A stretch of 5,104 bases of DNA from positions 1 to 5,104 of the forward strand of contig PUNR01000270.1 in NCBI GenBank assembly GCA_003551805.1, in the 5' to 3' direction. Below the pieces are notes generated by a model, which ran no database searches, had not been told where the DNA came from, and saw only the letters and a program-made list of their open reading frames with translations. Made by a program: the position numbers and the translations under genes. Below are positions 3,818-5,104 of this stretch, in pieces. Source of the stretch: Loktanella sp. (lineage in GTDB: Bacteria; Pseudomonadota; Alphaproteobacteria; Rhodobacterales; Rhodobacteraceae). Within the stretch, counting starts at the first letter, position 1, and each line of letters begins with the position of its first letter.

Positions 3818-4858
3818 TCAGGCGTCAGAAATGCGTGTGTTCGCGTCCCGCATGTCTGTCTGGTCTGCCTTTGGTGTCTGGTCCTTGCCAGCGACCTGCG
3901 GATCCAACTGCAGCGTGATCAACACCGGGAAATGGTCAGAACCAATTGACCGCAACCGCCGCAGTTCCACGAGCGTGAAACGTCCGTCGTGAAACACGTG
4001 GTCGAGTGGCCAACGCAAAAACGGGTACCGTGCATGAAAAGTGCTGAACATGCCGCGTCCCTGTCGCGGATCATGAAGCCCGCTGATCTTTTGGAAAAGC
4101 CGCGTTGTGTTCGACCATGCAACATCGTTCAGATCGCCCGCCACAATTGCGGGGTGGATGCATGTCTTCACCTCTTTGCCGACGATAAGCAATTCAGCGT
4201 CGCGTTCGTCGGTATCCTGCTTGGGTTCCGGGGGGCGCGGATGCAGGCCGAAGAATTCAATATCTTCGCCAGATGGCAATGTGATCGTTACCCTGATTGA
4301 CGGGATATCATCCTCGACCAGAAAACGGACCGTAGTCGACCCAAGCGCCAGCCGGGAAAACAGATGCATGCCGTAATAGTTGCCCTGCGGCTGCGTAATT
4401 GCATTGGGGTAATCCGCTTTCAGAACATGCAGCTGCTTGTCCCACCAATCATCTGTTTCAACCGCTAGCACCACGTCCGGATCAAACTCTTTCACCAGCG
4501 ATTTGAAATCATCGGCGCGGCGGTTCTCCATCAACACGTTTGAAACCAACAGCCGGATCGACATGGCCCTGTCATGGTGGCTGGCATCACGAACCTGCCG
4601 CGTCGCCAGAGGTGTGTAGGGAAAAACGCGGGCGCACTGATAGGCAAGGCCGATGGCAAGCACGATGCCAAATGCCAGATCGTACAAAGTGACATCATCT
4701 AAAGTGAAAGCATAAGCGATGCCAGTGAGTGCGATGAGCACTGCAACCTGAGCGCGGGGAAAGTCCATGACCCGGATCCACCACTGCGTGCTTGGAACCC
4801 GCGAAAGGACCGTGACGGCAACCAGCACGCAGCCGATGCCGAACAATACCGTCTTCAT
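3818..4858 (-). CDS. Membrane-anchored endonuclease/exonuclease/phosphatase (EEP) family protein
   Basis: The 346-residue product has three hydrophobic N-terminal segments (about 3-18, 36-51, 58-75) followed by an EEP (DNase I-like) domain from about residue 100 to 318. Expected active-site positions are present: N107 (LLVSNVL), E134 (AVETDDWW), H206 (GLHPRPP), D242 and N244 (AGDLNDVAWS), D286-H287 and the terminal D308-H309 (GSDHFPVL), so the enzyme should be a metal-dependent phosphodiesterase or phosphatase. Its substrate cannot be told; members of this fold act on DNA, RNA, phosphoinositides or sphingomyelin. A hydrophilic, lysine- and aspartate-rich tail of about 25 residues follows. The first loop and the region after the third helix are Arg-rich and the second loop acidic, which by the positive-inside rule would place the catalytic domain in the cytoplasm, though this is uncertain. 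No good Shine-Dalgarno precedes ATG 4858, so the exact start is less secure. It is transcribed against its neighbours and seems independent of them. Confidence 0.85.
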   Translation of the reverse strand: MKTVLFGIGCVLVAVTVLSRVPSTQWWIRVMDFPRAQVAVLIALTGIAYAFTLDDVTLYDLAFGIVLAIGLAYQCARVFPYTPLATRQVRDASHHDRAMSIRLLVSNVLMENRRADDFKSLVKEFDPDVVLAVETDDWWDKQLHVLKADYPNAITQPQGNYYGMHLFSRLALGSTTVRFLVEDDIPSIRVTITLPSGEDIEFFGLHPRPPEPKQDTDERDAELLIVGKEVKTCIHPAIVAGDLNDVAWSNTTRLFQKISGLHDPRQGRGMFSTFHARYPFLRWPLDHVFHDGRFTLVELRRLRSIGSDHFPVLITLQLDPQVAGKDQTPKADQTDMRDANTRISDA

Positions 4859-4919
4859 GACGTGTTTTCACTTTCTGATCGTTGTTTGTCATAAGGATGA
4901 TGTGATCGTAGCCGTCTTT

Positions 4920-4928
4920 ATCATAGCA
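4920..4928 (-). promoter_or_regulatory. Extended -10 promoter for the EEP gene
   Basis: On the minus strand TGCTATGAT (4928-4920) matches an extended -10 (TGnTATAAT, one mismatch in the hexamer). The -35 region is poor (TTTCTG or TTCTGG at 17-18 bp), as is usual for extended -10 promoters. Transcription would start near 4913, giving a leader of about 55 nt. Confidence 0.45.
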
Positions 4929-4961
4929 AAACAATACTGACCCAGAAAATCATACCATCCC

Positions 4962-5025
4962 CACCGGTGCCCGTTCTTATGGCGGTGCACCGCGAAGTTG
5001 CGCAGCTATTGCGCGAATTATGCGG
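4962..5025. repeat. Palindromes and 11-bp-phased TGCG repeats upstream of the right-edge gene
   Basis: Two perfect palindromes, CACCGGTG (4962-4969) and GCGGTGCACCGC (4982-4993), are followed by three TGCG copies starting at 4999, 5010 and 5021, exactly 11 bp apart; the first two are within TTGCGC. Everything lies just upstream of the GGAAC promoter element at 5026. The arrangement could bind a regulator on one DNA face; there is no family match to name. Confidence 0.35.
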
Positions 5026-5050
5026 GGAACGAAAGCAGGTTGCAGACGTT
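5026..5050 (+). promoter_or_regulatory. ECF-sigma (EcfG/general-stress-like) promoter
   Basis: GGAAC (5026-5030), a 16-bp spacer and CGTT (5047-5050) exactly fit the alphaproteobacterial EcfG general-stress promoter pattern GGAAC-N16/17-CGTT. A start near 5057 would leave about 35 nt before the ATG at 5092. No competing sigma-70 boxes are apparent. The pattern match is direct; use by EcfG is inference, since that sigma factor is not in the window and not all Rhodobacterales have it. Confidence 0.55.
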
Positions 5051-5091
5051 CCAATTTTAGACTGAACAATCAGGAAAGAGGAACACAGCAG

Positions 5092-5104
5092 ATGCAGATA
5101 ATGA
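5092..5104 (+). CDS. Start of an unidentified gene running off the right edge
   Basis: ATG at 5092 opens a frame beginning Met-Gln-Ile-Met that is cut by the window end; a second in-frame ATG is at 5101. A strong Shine-Dalgarno, AAGAGGA (5076-5082), lies 9 nt upstream, and the ECF-type promoter precedes it. Only four codons are visible, so the product cannot be identified. Confidence 0.55.

Noticed and set aside
4695..4934. Alternative minus-strand frame crossing the start of the EEP gene (79 codons)
   Set aside because: Overlaps the EEP N-terminus out of frame, and its 5' part lies in the leader and promoter region; no domain and no Shine-Dalgarno support.
1..5104. CRISPR array, tRNA/rRNA, insertion sequence or phage genes
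   Set aside because: No regularly spaced long repeats, no tRNA-like cloverleaf, no transposase or integrase wording and no terminal repeats were seen on either strand.

Overview
The window looks like chromosomal DNA from an alphaproteobacterium, most likely a marine Rhodobacterales (roseobacter-type) species. The basis is moderately high GC, compact short-spaced genes, and protein families whose wording (NsrR-like Rrf2, OxyR-like LysR, archaeal-type peroxiredoxin, Blh-type persulfide dioxygenase, DUF2798) is familiar from that group. The taxonomic call is inference; no rRNA or tRNA is present.

Layout. Positions 1-249 (minus) hold the first 83 codons of a cytochrome bd/cyanide-insensitive quinol oxidase subunit I, running off the left edge. 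Across an AT-rich intergenic region with a promoter and a possible NsrR-type operator, a divergent Rrf2 regulator (357-800, plus) resembles the NO sensor NsrR. It ends tail-to-tail, with shared stop-codon bases, on an OxyR-like LysR regulator (797-1696, minus). A 111-bp divergent region (1697-1807) carries the oxyR promoter, an OxyR-like operator and a striking two-tier inverted repeat. It is followed by a likely three-gene plus-strand operon: 1-Cys peroxiredoxin (1808-2458), persulfide-dioxygenase-type MBL hydrolase (2518-3390) and a small DUF2798 membrane protein (3459-3686), with strong GC-rich hairpins in both spacers. A membrane-anchored endonuclease/exonuclease/phosphatase (EEP) protein lies on the minus strand (3818-4858). 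At the right edge, an EcfG/general-stress-like promoter (GGAAC-N16-CGTT) precedes a good Shine-Dalgarno and an ATG at 5092, the start of a gene that leaves the window.

How it fits together. The left two thirds reads as a defence set against respiratory and thiol poisons: a terminal oxidase of a type known to resist NO, cyanide and sulfide; an iron-sulfur NO-sensor-type regulator; a peroxide-sensor-type regulator; a peroxidase; and an enzyme that oxidises glutathione persulfide. The most unusual feature is paired cysteine loss. The OxyR-like protein keeps the sensing cysteine (C200) but has Tyr where the resolving cysteine should be. The adjacent peroxiredoxin keeps its peroxidatic cysteine (C53) but has Thr and Ser where relatives carry C-terminal cysteines. 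Together with the persulfide dioxygenase this suggests, but does not prove, a one-cysteine sensing circuit, possibly for persulfides rather than, or as well as, peroxide.
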